DNA from: Bedellia somnulentella
Taxonomy: Eukaryota; Arthropoda; Insecta; Lepidoptera; Bedelliidae
DNA: 64,000 nt
Reading direction: 5' to 3'
Assembly (NCBI GenBank): GCA_963576735.1
Contig: OY755191.1
Location: 6,787,608 to 6,851,607, forward strand
The translations under genes and the position numbers were made by a program. The notes beneath the pieces are model-generated. The model saw only the letters and a list, made by a program, of their open reading frames with translations, ran no database searches and was not told where the DNA came from. How positions within the stretch are numbered: the first letter of the stretch is position 1; each line of letters begins with the position of its first letter. Of the stretch, positions 11,063 to 23,115 are shown in pieces.

Positions 11063-11322
11063 TGCCGTGTAGTGTCGGCTTAGTATAACATTACCCCATT
11101 TCTACCCGTGGGTGATCATAAGAGGCGACTAAGGGTATAGGGGCATTTTAAGTGATTTTTGGGCGATGTGGTTGGAGACCCGCCACCAAAAACATTTATT
11201 ATTATCATCTTTTCAATCCATCTTCCCAATCAACTTCCAATAGTGGCTGAGGAATTTATTATTCCAAAGCTCTGGCTACCCCGTTAAGGGATTTATAGCC
11301 GTGAGTATATGTATGTATGTAT
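11063..11322 (+). mobile_element. SINE-A copy
   Basis: Complete copy from ccgtgtagtgtcggcttagt to the (ATGT)n tail, more diverged than 7598-7842. It is followed directly by a second SINE-A. Confidence 0.8.
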
Positions 11323-11552
11323 CAGTACTATCATATTTCTTCCATAAGTGTTCGTAAGAGGCGACTAAGGGTGTTGGGGTTTTTGAAGTGATATTTGGGC
11401 GATGCGGTTTAAGACCCATCACAAACAAACTTTATTTACAATCTTTTCCTCACTTGGCTTCCAAAAGTGGCTGAGGAATTTCTAATTCATTAGCTCCTAT
11501 TCTGAAGCTCTGGCTACTCCTTCTTGGGATTTATTTATAGCTGTGAGTGTGT
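11323..11552 (+). mobile_element. SINE-A copy, 5' truncated
   Basis: Starts inside the element (catatttcttccataagtg), keeps gtaagaggcgactaagggtg and the gccgtgagt-like end. It sits tail-to-head behind the previous copy, as if inserted in its (ATGT)n tail. Confidence 0.75.
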
Positions 11553-11619
11553 AATACAAAAAGACTACTCAGCTTAGTTGATAAATTACTAGCATACATA
11601 TATTCCTGTTATTAGTTCC

Positions 11620-11730
11620 CATTAGGTTAGGTAGAGACCATCGATAGTCACGTTTTACGATCCTAGCAAACCTATTGAGAATCGTCTACGTCAATCGCTG
11701 CATACATGCCCATATATTTTACATGTCGTA
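11620..11730 (-). mobile_element. RTE LINE 3' relic
   Basis: gttcccattaggttaggtag and cacgttttacgatcctagca are a diverged minus-strand RTE 3' end. Shared by descent with 21250-21320 and 53545-53660, so the insertion predates the block duplication. Confidence 0.65.
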
Positions 11731-12279
11731 GGATGATTTGATGTTTAGGTTTTTTGGAAAAATCCTAGGGAATTGACTACACAGCAAATGCTCGGTCTAA
11801 ATATAGAGTTTCTCTGAATTTCAGGGAGTTCAGGAGATGAGTTTTTTATTTTATATACTGATTTCATTATCCCGGTTATAAGCGGTACACGATATTTTTT
11901 TCTCCATTGTTTCGATAGCTCTAGTTCTTAAAGAAGATATTATAGTTGAGGTCGGTTGTGTGGGTTTAGATTTTTTTATTTATGATTTCGATTGTGTCTA
12001 TGGGGCACATTTGAGAGAGCAGATGTTTGTAGCTAATTATTATGTACATTGTGCCCAATTCTCAGCCTTAGCACTCATATCGATTGTTAATTCACGACAT
12101 CAGGACTGTTCCGATATTTGACAAACGTTCGTTGCTTTTAATTTTAAACCGAAAGGAAAGGAAACCAAAAGTTAACATCTATTTTTCATACCCCTAAGTG
12201 TTAAAGGTTGTCCACCCTTAACATTTTTTTTAAACGTCTTAAGTTCGGCAAAAGCAAATTTACAGTACGAAGTCTGTCG
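11731..12279. other. Diverged block P4 remainder, no gene
   Basis: 11780-11960 resembles 22395-22590 (caggagatgag, ttatcccggttataag). The rest is AT-rich, and I recognise nothing coding. Confidence 0.5.
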
Positions 12280-14460
12280 GATCAGCTAGTACTATATAAA
12301 TATTAGTTAGTTTAGATTTGTGTCTTTAAAGCCGTACAAAGTGGCTCTATGACTAATATTCTTATTGCAGGCAAAACAATATTTACTCAACAAGACGTCT
12401 GTGTTTGTACATAATTAAATTAGAATGATAGAGACAAAATAAATGCAGATAGATACGTACGTAGTGAATCTTCTATATATGAAATAAATACCTTTTAGCT
12501 ATTGCTTACTATAGTTAGTTACTTTGATTTAAGGTTTAGCTTTTAGTAGGTATATTCTACCATACAGATATTCTACCATGCGGCTATAATGCTCGTTGGT
12601 ATTGTAAATGTGAAATAATAAAAACGAAATAATCCACGTTAAACAATAATTATACTGATGTATATAATTCTTTTCCTTTTGTTTTGATCAGAGTTAAAAA
12701 TCATAAAATAGGGGAGGGAGACGTTCTACTACGGAAATACCTCAACCGCTTTTGTAAACAGAATTAAAAAATGATAGTAGAATAAAGAATAGGTGGTGGT
12801 AGGTTTCCATCTACACCGACCCTCTATCAATAGTAAATATACCCTAGTCGCGTTTTACGACACCTACAGAAAATAGGACATCTTGCTATTCTGAGCTGAC
12901 GGTCAGAGGATCAGTAATATTTTAAACAAACACAACATTTCGGGTAAAAGGATGGTACGGCCGTGTTTGGCTCGACTTAGTTCTGAGAATAAGAATTCTT
13001 TTTTCGAAAATAAAACTGTTTGTATAAGTTTCATATTCATGAAAATATTTTAATGTTTCAGTGTTGGTTTATGCAGAGAATGGCATATCTGAGCAGTGGA
13101 GTAGTCGCAGCAGTGGACATAACTCACGAGCACGCGCTCGGAGCAGCCTTGCGGCGGCGCTCACTTATTAGATGGTGGCTTTCAATGGAATTGCTTTTGT
13201 CTTGCAAACCCGATTCTACTGCTAAGTAAAACTTTGCTAACGAAAATATATTAAGAGTATGTTGATCAAGATTGCCTTTTAGTTAAGTGTACTAAGTGTA
13301 TATATTTGAAATAGGTATATTTGCTAATTGAGAGTTTTACAAGTTTTGTACAGTTGATATTGAATGAGAAACTAAATGATAGTTTATTTATTAGAGAATA
13401 TACGTTGTTCAATAAACAAATAATCACGGTTATGTATTAGCTTTGTGCCGTAAAGCCAAATGAAAAGAAAGAAAATGTCAAGATTATATGTTCTATAGTA
13501 CAAGAAATATCGCAAATAACATTCTGATATCGAGTTTGTAAATAATTTAATTTCTTCAAGATGCACCGCCAATGAAAATAAATTTCCATCTATTCCGAAT
13601 TTTTCCAGTGTTATTGCTTACAATAACTTAGGTAAATTTCGCCTATAAAATCATCTGAAATGGGAATCAAGCATAGCTATTAAATAACGTCACAATACAG
13701 TGCGACCGATCGGGTTTCTTTTTTGAATATTTTTATTTACACATGCAATATTGATTTTATACTTAAACACAGGTTCAAATGTTTTTTTTTAAAACAAATG
13801 AGACTCAGCCATTCAGGTTTCAGATATCCCTAAAGTATAAGGGTCTTAAGTGTGTGAAACGGTATAGTATACCTAATCGTTTCCATTTTAGGTTCTTGAA
13901 AATAATTTTAGTTATTTTAGCAGAGTTGGACATCAATCAAACAAACTCAACCTTAAATATATTCAATTCAGCGGAAAACTGCCCCACCAATCACGTGTCA
14001 TATGTCTAGATAAAGAGGCATTTCTATGAACAATAAGTGACGTAGTTCAATGTGAAGGACTAGCTCTTCTGACTAAAGCGTGAAGAATATGTTTTATTAA
14101 AGATATTCGAACATAAAGAATTTCCAAACCATTAGAAAGAGGTGTAATATGCGGCTACGGTCACGCGTTCTACCGCATTATTGGCTGTAGTGTCAGAGTG
14201 TGACGAGCTGGCGATGGACGGAAACGGTAATATTCCTGTGAATGTCGGCAATATATTACACGTAAACGATTTGCGAGTCAGAGCGATACGGCTAATGTAA
14301 TACGATCCATTTATTGCTGATACGCTCTTTATTGAAACTTTTTGAAGGACGTTGTTGTGAAGGAAGGAACTTTCAACATCGAGTAATAATCTGGCGAGTG
14401 GTGAACAAAAGAATAAGAAATTCGTGCAAGTCAAACTAATAACTATTCATGCCTACAACC
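12280..14460. repeat. Repeat block P6, copy A (empty-site copy)
   Basis: Collinear with 31765-31798, 32212-32436 and 36048-38640. Anchors include gacaagacgtctgtgtttgt, atacctcaaccgcttttgta and gtgtcag-gtgacgag. This copy lacks the RTE and the LTR retrotransposon found in the partner, so it supplies the pre-insertion sequence for both. An open frame at 13020-13229 is discussed under findings. Confidence 0.8.
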
Positions 14461-14634
14461 TTCCGTGTGTTCAGGATGTTGTGTGTTACTTTAAGTGACA
14501 TATTCACTTCCTTTTGAACGATCTTGACAGAAGTTTCGCACTTCCTCACAATTATCTTTTTTTTTGTACTTCAGTCTCACATCTTTTCTAAACTTCTGCC
14601 CCTAGTAAAAATAACAACTACATTGACTCCATAC

Positions 14635-14835
14635 TGTAGTGTTGTACGCAGACATATACCGATTACATCTTGTATTGTTAGTGTTAAGACTTGACCCGTG
14701 GCACTGGCAGGGTCGCCATGCAATTGACGGAATTAATTAGACGTGTCTGTTGCTTGATTATATGTTTATTACTGAGTAAAGACTCAACACTAACATACAA
14801 GATATAGAGAAAATATGAGTGTGTACTACACTACA
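14635..14835. mobile_element. Inverted pair of short LTR relics
   Basis: On the minus strand, 14835 to 14719 is a 117-bp LTR (tgtagtgtagtac..tgca) followed at 14718-14703 by a PBS reading tggcgaccctgccagt, as in the 32437-36047 element. On the plus strand a partial LTR of the same family starts at 14635 (tgtagtgttgtac) and runs to about 14693. The two LTRs face each other, an arrangement seen after self-integration or rearrangement. No internal coding region remains. Confidence 0.75.
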
Positions 14836-14903
14836 ATATGTACATACATCTTCTTGGTCAGGTTACTTTTATCCACCAGAAATAGATTTATCAAAATTAA
14901 CAC

Positions 14904-14936
<33 letters not shown>

Positions 14937-14973
14937 TATATATATTACTTTATATATATAATGTAATATATAT
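14904..14973. repeat. (TA)n-rich microsatellite
   Basis: Interrupted TATA runs. The open frames called here on both strands are artefacts of this composition. Confidence 0.9.
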
Positions 14974-15570
14974 AAGTTTAAGCGTTCAATGGAGGGTCTG
15001 TGAATGGCCATTATCTAATATACAAGGAAGCTGCTCTATTATGAAAATATCTACTCTTCTTGAGTTGAAGTACTTGATACGACAACTTCATACGATGTTT
15101 ATATAAAAGATATTTCACACATCCCACTTCGCGTTTACAAGACATTGAATTTCATTTTCATTTGTAAGTAGCTATATCATTTTGAGATTATTCTACGCAT
15201 CACATGAATTTCATTTGTACCAAAACTTAGCATACAGCGTTCTATAACATTTGTTAAACAGTTGATATTATGAAACAAACACTAAAACAAAGTATCAAGT
15301 CAGAATTGCTTGACAGTTTAGATTGTTGAGAGGTTTCATTTTGAGCTGCTACTTCTTCAGCCCGCCATTACAACTTTCCACGACTTTCATATTACCAACA
15401 ATGTTTAATTAGATCACTAACTGAGAAAACACTCGACTGTTTTATTCTGCTAGAACTCCTTAGGTTTTGTTTGTATCTTTATCATACAAACTTTAAATTT
15501 ATGTGGCTACGAAGCAGCAGTAACAACATTATTATTCTGGACAGATAAATATTTAAATCAATTAACAAAT
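14974..15570. other. AT-rich stretch, no gene seen
   Basis: No family, repeat end or conserved reading frame recognised. Confidence 0.5.
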
Positions 15571-15672
15571 AACTCCGTGATAGCTCAATGGGAAGAACAC
15601 CGGTTATCGTGCAAACGACTAGTGTTCAAATTCGGGGTCGGGCCTACACCAATTTGTCTTTTCTAAAGACAT
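15571..15672 (+). mobile_element. SINE-B head (tRNA-like), left half
   Basis: tRNA-like head with an A-box-like tagctcaatggg and a B-box-like gtgttcaaattc, then cgggcctacaccaatttgtc. The element is interrupted at 15672 by an RTE-like LINE and resumes at 16533. It is not a tRNA gene: the sequence continues into the SINE body. Confidence 0.85.
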
Positions 15673-16501
15673 GCAGACCTGCAAATGCCGAAGGGGTTTA
15701 TGGTCTCACGGCAAAGACTTAGAAGACATCAACTTTGCCGATGACCTGTGCTTAGTCTCTACAAAACGTTCTGACCTTCAGTCCAAGACAAACGACCTAG
15801 CCACGAAAGCTGCCAAAGAGGGCCTTCGCATCAATATAGGCAAAACCAAGGAGATGGGTCTTAACTCCCTTGAAAACCAGCCGCTCCAAATTAATGGCGA
15901 AGATGTCGAACGGGTTGAGAAATTCACCTATCTCGGGGGAGTAGTGAACCCAATAGGAGGAACAGAGATGGACATCGAAACCCGCCTAAACAAAGCTAGA
16001 GGTGATTTTGCCCAGTTAAAGCCGGTGTAGAGCTCTAAAGTCATGACCTGGCGTACAAAAGTGAAGATTTTCGAGTTTAACGTAAAGTCAGTCTTGCTAT
16101 ACGGTTGCGAAACATGGTTCGTTCGGAAAGACCTATCCAGTAAGCTACAGGTATTTATCAACAAATGCCTAAGACGAATTTTGTGGATTTACTGGCCACG
16201 AACCATTTCAAACGCGGAACTGTGGAGGCTGACTAAGCAGAAACCCATCGACCAGGAAATCCGCACAAGAAAATGGAGGTGGCTGGGTCATACCCTCAGA
16301 AGACACGAAGAATTCCCGTCGAAGCAAGTGCTCAGTTGACAGTCAACCGGAAAACGTAAACAGGGCCGCCCAAAAACAACCTGGCGACGTTCTGTAGAGA
16401 ATGAGGCAAAAGTTATGGGAATGAAGTGGGACGATCTCGCAGCCGCTGCCCAAGATCGAGCCAGATGGAGAAATCTACTCAAGGCCCTTTGCCCCTGCTG
16501 A
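15673..16501 (+). pseudogene. Reverse transcriptase C-terminal part, two stops
   Basis: One frame codes for the end of an RTE-type reverse transcriptase. The catalytic motif is FADD (INFADDLCLVS), followed by GLRINIGKTKEMGLNS, KFTYLGGVVNP, LLYGCETWFVRK and a C-terminal KWRWLGHTLRRHEE. Two in-frame stops (16028-16030 and 16337-16339) lie where related proteins usually have Trp, consistent with single G-to-A changes. The frame then ends normally at 16499-16501. The endonuclease and N-terminal RT regions are missing. Non-functional. Confidence 0.88.
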
Positions 16502-16523
16502 GGGACGTCAGGATGGATGTATG
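15673..16523 (+). mobile_element. RTE-like LINE, 5' truncated, inside SINE-B
   Basis: An 851-bp insertion bounded by the 9-bp TSD taaagacat (15664-15672 and 16524-16532). The uninterrupted SINE-B near 34940 confirms the empty site. It is truncated within the RT domain, and its 3' end is a short GATG/ATGT-like run. It belongs to a different LINE family from the RTE copies at 25.1 and 48 kb. Confidence 0.88.
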
Positions 16524-16532
16524 TAAAGACAT

Positions 16533-16765
16533 ATGTGTGGTTTATTTATCATGGTTGTTAACGGTGAGGTAAAACATCGTGAGGAAACCCACATGTAGTA
16601 CCGGCAGTGTATTCGTACAAAACGGCGATAGGCCTGCACGTGAGCACACTGTCGATGCAAAATGTGGGTACTCTGAAATCAGGTGACAAAATTAGTGATG
16701 TTCAGAAGTATTAGTACCTCTGCCAACCCCTTCGGGGATATTCGGCGTGAACGTTTATGTTTATG
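16533..16765 (+). mobile_element. SINE-B, right half
   Basis: Continuation of the SINE-B head at 15571-15672: atgtgtggtttatttatcat, aacggtgagg, then accccttcggggatattcgg and cgtgaacgttta. The left-hand match to 34940-35215 is collinear. Confidence 0.85.
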
Positions 16766-17526
16766 TAACAAATATGAGATAAATCAAAATATTGACAAAT
16801 CCTGGAAACATAAGTTGATTTGTCTATATATCATTTAATTCCATTTTTTTGTTTTGGCTTTTTTTTCAGATGATGGGACATATAAAGCAAGTTTTGTAAT
16901 GACATGAAAATGCAAAAATATTGAAAACTACAAACAATCAATAAAATAAAATCCAAACCTATTAAATTTACAATTAAATTAAAATTATGAATGTAATTGA
17001 AGCAGACATTTTATCACGCCTGTGTAACATTGCCTGCTAAGAGTACAAATTAATCCCAATAATACGAAAGACATTGGACAAGACAATCCTATCGCACGAG
17101 CACGCAAACAACACATACATCAATGAATCTCTGATAAGCTTCACAAAACTTTGCTACTGAATGTTTGTTGAACTTTCAACTTCGCAGTTTTCACAGAGCA
17201 GTAGGGAGAAAATTCAAGCTTGTGTAACAACCTTATTGACTATTAAGTAATTACAAAGTTTTGCGTGGACTTTTTTTTCATTTTATTCAATAAGCGTGAC
17301 AAAAAGTAGATACAGCTCTCCCAACCTTTACCGAACTCCAAAGCTTAAAACAAATTCATGTATAAATGTGTTGCACACATTACACCAACCACCAAAATGA
17401 CTAACAGGAAAATATGTTTGAAAAAATAGTATTATTGTCGGCATTTCGTTATTAAATATGAGAGTAAAGTGAATCACTTGATAGTTAACTTTATATTTTT
17501 TTAGGTACTTGAACCAGAACCACAAT
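16766..17526. other. AT-rich; partly shared with 47640-47870
   Basis: 17040-17280 matches 47640-47870 (caatcctatcgcacgag, ttgaactttcaact). In copy C this piece lies after block P1 rather than before it, so the order has been shuffled. No coding region recognised. Confidence 0.55.
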
Positions 17527-18660
17527 CGCATATTTATTATGTTCCTAAAACAAAACTCAATAATCCCATTCAGAATAACCGATTCCCTACGGATATTACA
17601 TAACGGCAGTAACCAACTTAATGCGACACAAATACAGTTAGCTCCAACCATAATGTCAAGACGTCAAATGTTTCTCCTCACTCCACCGCTCGTACGTTAC
17701 ATAGTTGCTACTAAATATATCGCCAAGCACGTAAGGGCCGCGCGACCGTGTGAATATTGCAACACCAACACGCTATGAATTTCATAAAAGTTTTATGAGA
17801 CTTTTATTTGCAACTTTATTGGAATACATATTACAGTGTATTGCATCATGCATCTGGATGTAGGAGTGTCATAAATACGAGCTAAGTAAAAAATTGACTG
17901 GAAAATACTTGTAGTTTGCAGAGCGATACGCCTGAAAACGCCATAGACTCGGTAAACGTTGACTTTATTATATATCCTACCAAATATATAGAGAGATGTC
18001 AATATTAAATTATACCGAAGTTTTATAATGTAAATTAAATAAATTTAAACCCTCTACTTCAGAAGGTACAAAAAAAGCTTAAAAGCTTATATAAATATTT
18101 GGGTTGTTGTTCCTCACTTTTTTCAGGTAATCCATTATTATTCTTAAGTGCTGTCAAATAATCGGGCAGGTTCGGAGTCTGTCAATAATTTATACATGAG
18201 AAATAAACTTTGATTTACCGTTTTATTTGTAGGGAAGATTCAGTAACATTGTACCAGTGACAGCAAGATGATTGTTTTCAGCCATAGTTCTTACAACAGT
18301 GCGGTCCGTAGATTGCTATTATTAAGAGCCGGGAGCAGGATAGAGTTGTCTCCTGCAATTCATATTGTCGACACTTGACCCCGTTATTGTTATTTGCGTT
18401 GGAATTTTATCAGACACTTTTGAAATATCTTCAAGCGAGTAGTGATTTTTTATACCTGGGTTCATTTCTTATATTTGGAATTGCTTTCAAGCCGTATAAC
18501 CCCTAAGTCATAGCAGAGACATTTTTATTGTTTTGTGAGAATCTATTAGAAGAATTATGGATGTGAGGGAATCCAGAGAGCTTTGCCAGGATCCCATGAA
18601 GTGGACATCAATAGTCTCTGTCAACCCCAATGTATTTAATGGCGTAAGTAAGTGAGATAA
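17527..18660. repeat. Repeat block P1, copy B
   Basis: Collinear with 46700-47630 and 1722-2880. Ends in a decayed RTE 3' terminus (18551-18655: gagctttgccaggatcccat, ctctgtcaacccc). The frame open in copy A at 2472-2765 is broken here, arguing against a conserved protein. Confidence 0.75.
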
Positions 18661-18879
18661 GCATGTGGTTTATCTTGCTGAAGTAGTAGCTCGGTAAGTA
18701 AAAAACCAATTACTAAAATATTTTTCTATTATATCCTATTTGGTCTCAGAATCAGCCTAAATTTTAGGCAAACAACTTTAGGCAACCTACATGCCTGAGT
18801 TAGTTAGCCGGAATAGTTATAAATCAACAAACACGTGAGAAAATTGACAATTTTTTTGGGAACTAAAAAATACCTACGT
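18661..18879. other. Spacer, nothing recognised
   Basis: AT-rich linker between blocks P1 and P2. In copy A the corresponding interval holds the mariner, Helitron and TATCGATA cluster. Confidence 0.45.
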
Positions 18880-19470
18880 ATAATGCCGAAGTTAATCGCC
18901 ACGTTAATCATCTACAGAAAGAAATGTTATAGTACTATTCTAAACAGAAACATGTCTAATATCAACATATACCTTACGGCCATGTTGGTCAAAGTCTATA
19001 AAGCTCAACACGTGAAACTTGTAATATAAAACTTGTAACATAACATAAATCAGGTTTACATCACTTGCAAAGTAATTATACTCGACTTATAAATGTGTCC
19101 AATTTACCATACTGCAGTTTAGCGTTGCAAGTGAAATGTGCACGTCGGACGGACTAGTCATTAAGCACGGGGTTAATAATTCTACTATGTGGAAGCCTCT
19201 CTCATGTATATTCAGCAGAATCATAACTTTGCAAACCCTTTTCTTATTCGAATTAGTTCAACTATCACTAATGGACGTTTGTTATTATTGTTATTGTTTT
19301 TTATTAAAGATACAGGGCTTACAGGTAAGGTACAGCATGATTATTGGGAAATTTAGAAACCCGCCACCAACGTGTCACCAACAATCTCAATTAGACAATA
19401 TTTTTTTACCAATATAAACTACAACTTAGATACTGAAAACATGTCTCTAAACTATCTCAATCTATGTTCA
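18880..19470. repeat. Repeat block P2, copy B
   Basis: Partner of 4990-5640. Followed by a short minus-strand RTE 3' relic (gtcccattaggttaggcaga near 19510). Confidence 0.75.
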
Positions 19471-19609
19471 AACGTTGATGTAATATAATTATGAATATTA
19501 TTATGTCCCATTAGGTTAGGCAGAGACTATAGAAAACCTTGTACTTTTTATGAAAATTATGTTGTATAATATGTTTTTTTTAAATTTAAACAACTGAGTA
19601 AGTTTAAAT

Positions 19610-19810
19610 TAAACTAACATATTAAAAATACAATTAAAAACTGTTCAAAGCTTAGAAAAATCATACAAAACAAAAAATTACACTATCAATATCTTCATAT
19701 ATTTCAGCAGCTGTCCCAAAAGGCATTATATGATGAAAAAATGTACACGGTATACAATAATTTCCTCAACATATGCTACTCATACTCATACCTCACATCA
19801 CAGTAACAGA
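19610..19810. repeat. Repeat block P3, copy B
   Basis: Partner of 8580-8830. Unlike copy A, no BEL element follows. Confidence 0.7.
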
Positions 19811-20769
19811 GAACTGAGATTCGAGAAACCCTTTGTTATTGTTTGAGATTCCTCTGGAGAACGCGAGGTCACGCTCCAATACTCCACATGAAAGATGAAA
19901 TTAAATTCAAAGAAAAAGGGATTGCTTTCGCCAAGAGTTACATTCTGACCGAACAATTGTTTTGAAAACATAAAAGACGTTGCTGGTATGTTGGAGTTGG
20001 AAAATATTATTATAAACAGTTCTAATAGAATTAGGGTTACCAGATTTTTTTTCGGCCCATACGGGACAAATTCTTCAAAAGGCTAAAAAATAGGGGATTT
20101 CAGTTTTATACCCCGGACTAATGAAAAAATAATATGTCATTCTTCATTATTTTTTGTACTTTTAGGACATAGCACATTTGTGTACTTTTGTACTTTTCAG
20201 AGGAGCGAGTAAGTTTTAACATATTTTTGTATAAAAGAAAATCGAAGGTAGGGAACGCAAACACTACTTAAAAAAGTGTATAAAAAACAAAGGATTATAC
20301 AGCGAATAGGAATAGTTCATACAGCGTGCATGTTATGTCCAAGTTTATTAGTTAAAAAACAAAAATAATGAGTAGCCAATTATTGTTCTCTTATCACTTC
20401 GTCTTCTCAACGCTCAGCAGGCGCCTGATATTTTTAGTTAAATTTTGACCTGCCTTGACAGGATTACCATCATATCACTTTTATAATACACATCAGCCTG
20501 TAACATGTAATTGGGTGTGAAACATATCAACCGAATGTCTACATGCAATACGAGCTGTTTTGTAACCATATTGTTTATCGTATCAACACTGCGTTCTACT
20601 TGCCAACCGACACGCTGTGTTGACCGAACCAGCTGACAACATTACTAAATTTTCGCAGTTTTTACTTTTTATAAAACTGAAAATAGTGCACAATTTTCGG
20701 GTAATATTTTATGCTCAAACAAACATTGCACTTATGCAGCTGTCGCTCCACTCTGTTCGTTCTAGTCTC
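19811..20769. other. Unassigned stretch
   Basis: No reading frame recognised. The region around 20030-20230 (agggttaccag, repeated gtacttttgtactttt) has a transposon-like look, but I could not define ends. Confidence 0.4.
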
Positions 20770-21242
20770 TAAACATTATTTGATAGAAAACTCTTTACCG
20801 CAAGGAAATTCCACTCTAACATATTTTTCACCTGAATGTGCTTTTTCCATTAAATTTGCAGATTTAACATTTACGGTCACGTAGTAAGTATGACTGTGAC
20901 ATTTGTGGCTACGTCGTATGTTTAAATGCTATCTCTGGGAAACGTGCTTAACTCCTGATCATTTAAAAAGTTATTATTCGAATAGTATTAAGTTGGCAAA
21001 ACGTCGTATTGATGATTCTATTATGAGAAGAGTGCACGTAGTGGATAAGCAATTTCCCGCTAACAAGTGTCAATACGGTTGATTGCCGCAACTTCGCCCG
21101 CGGGTTTAATCAGATCGCGGGAACTCCGCCGCTGTCTTATTCGATAAGCAACCCGCAACTGCAATCCCAGACTTTTATAATTTTCATTAGAACTAATAAA
21201 AAACGACAACTCATCTCGTTTAATAAATTAAATACGATATGA

Positions 21243-21420
21243 CTATGATTGAAAACCTATTGAGAATCGTCTACGTCAATCGTAGCATACATGCCCATAT
21301 ATTTTAAACACTAACTACACGCCTGCATTTTTATATTCATTTTCAATTTGATCTAAAGTATCCTTCTTGGTCGTCCTCTAAAGAATATTACCATCCACAT
21401 TGGCTCCATATTTCTTTATT
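21243..21420 (-). mobile_element. RTE LINE 3' relic
   Basis: Minus-strand decayed RTE end (tacgtcaatcgtagcataca, tggtcgtcctctaaagaata), shared with 53600-53780, so older than the block duplication. Confidence 0.65.
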
Positions 21421-21937
21421 ACCATTCCAATTTGAATTCCATCTCTATTTTCTGTATTCGTTTTTGAAAATGAAATATGATATTTTTTCCGTGTAATTTT
21501 TCATGTTTTAACAAATAAATCCCTAGAATGAATAGGCAGAGTTTCGGAATAAAGAAATTTTCGGCCACTTTTGCAAGTTGAGTGGGGATTTAATTGAAAA
21601 GTAAAGGTTTTTGAAGATAAAATTCGCATTTTAACTATGTGTTCATTTGTTTCAGCTCAGCTTTCAGAGTTTCTGAAACAATATTACCGAACCGCAGCCA
21701 TATTTCGCTCGACACTGCGCCGGCCGTCCACTACTCTGCGCATAACGAGGTGTGCAAACAATAAGACGGACATGTTAAATATTACGACGGATGTTGACCT
21801 TAGAGGCACAAACGTGAACGGTTAAAACTTGATAACTCATACAGCACACTGTTGTTTCCGAATGTATCGTTTCGTTAAGTTTTGACAATCGGATTATTTC
21901 TTTATTGAATTTTATTTTTTTAATTCTTTATAGTGTA

Positions 21938-22110
21938 GTAGCTGTGTAGTGTTGGCTAAGGATAGCATCAACTCATTCGTAAGTGATAACTTGACACCTC
22001 TTGATGGTGAACCAAATTATATTTTACAATCTTTTCCCATGTATCTTCCAAAAGCTGTTTAGGAATTTGCAAATTTGAAGCTCTGGCAACTACTTCTTGG
22101 AATTTATAGG
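21938..22110 (+). mobile_element. SINE-A, old and decayed
   Basis: tagctgtgtagtgttggcta, aatcttttcccatg and gaagctctggcaactacttc mark a much-diverged copy. The same insertion is present at 54117-54303. Confidence 0.7.
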
Positions 22111-22852
22111 GTTAATAAGTGAAACAAAATTATTGCGGTAAAATCACAGATTTACACAGTTGTATTACTTTTGGGACAGACTCCAACCGCCAGATGTAAT
22201 TACAAAGGTAGACGCGACACGCCGACAAATGTATATATCGATTTCTTTAACGCGGTTATTCATCTCGGGGTGCAACCCTTACTTGCTTTGTGTTTTAATA
22301 TGATATTTTACGGTTTATTTTTTATAGGATGTTAATTTTGACAACCAGCGGTAATATCTACATATTTAGGAGGTGTAGTGCTCAAAATGCTCAGTCTCAA
22401 TATAATATTTGTTTTTGAAATTCAGGTAGCTCAGGAGTAGAGTTTTCATTTCTCTAAATCAGATTAAGTACGCAGTTGAAGACACTGATTACATTATTCC
22501 AGTTATAAGAGGCTCATGAATATTTTTTTTCTTTTGTTTTGATAGTTCTAAGTAATTAAAGTAGATATTAACGTTCAGTTTCGCAATTTATATTTATGAT
22601 GTCGATTGCTTTTGCTGAGTCAGTTCCTTTTTGCTGTTGGAGGGCACAAGCCTACATTTTTTTTTATTTCTTTTATTATACCATAAGATACTGATTACTG
22701 GTATACTGATTTTCTTTTTATTGTGTTTTATGTTTTTCTCAGATTCGGTTTTAATGTGAAATCACCTAAAGAGTATATACTCATCATCCACCACATGTTG
22801 GGGCTAAGCTGCGTCGCATACTCAAGTATGCAGTGGGTCATATGCGTAACAT

Positions 22853-23115
22853 CACTTGTCATTGTCACCTCGTGTTCAGACCAAGTGATAGGGGGCAGAC
22901 CTATCGCCGTTTTATTCAAAACTAGTCACATGTCTGCAACTTAGCCATGTGGGTTTCCTAACGATGTTTTCCCTCAACACTAATAACCATGATAAAGTAA
23001 TGACACGTATGACTTTAAAAAAGACAAATTGGACTAGTTCCGACCCTGAATATGAACCCTTATCGTCTTCATTTTTGGTGTTCTACCTACCAAGCTATCA
23101 CGGTTGCATTGTTAT
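22853..23115 (-). mobile_element. SINE-B copy, minus strand
   Basis: Reverse-complement SINE-B, diverged: cctatcgccgttttattc, ccatgtgggtttcct and the tRNA-like head near 23095-23110 (agctatcacgg). Missing in the partner region of copy C. Confidence 0.75.

Larger units (their letters stand above)
20770..22600. repeat. Repeat blocks P4/P5, copy B
   Basis: 20770-22200 is collinear with 53130-54435 (ccgcaaggaaattc, gcctacgtcgtatg, aaacgtgcttaa, cataacgaggtgtgcaaaca). 22160-22500 matches 57890-58500, which gives the empty site for the 3.45-kb TIR element at 54436. An open frame at 21637-21825 has a partner near 53850 in which the frame is not kept. Confidence 0.78.
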
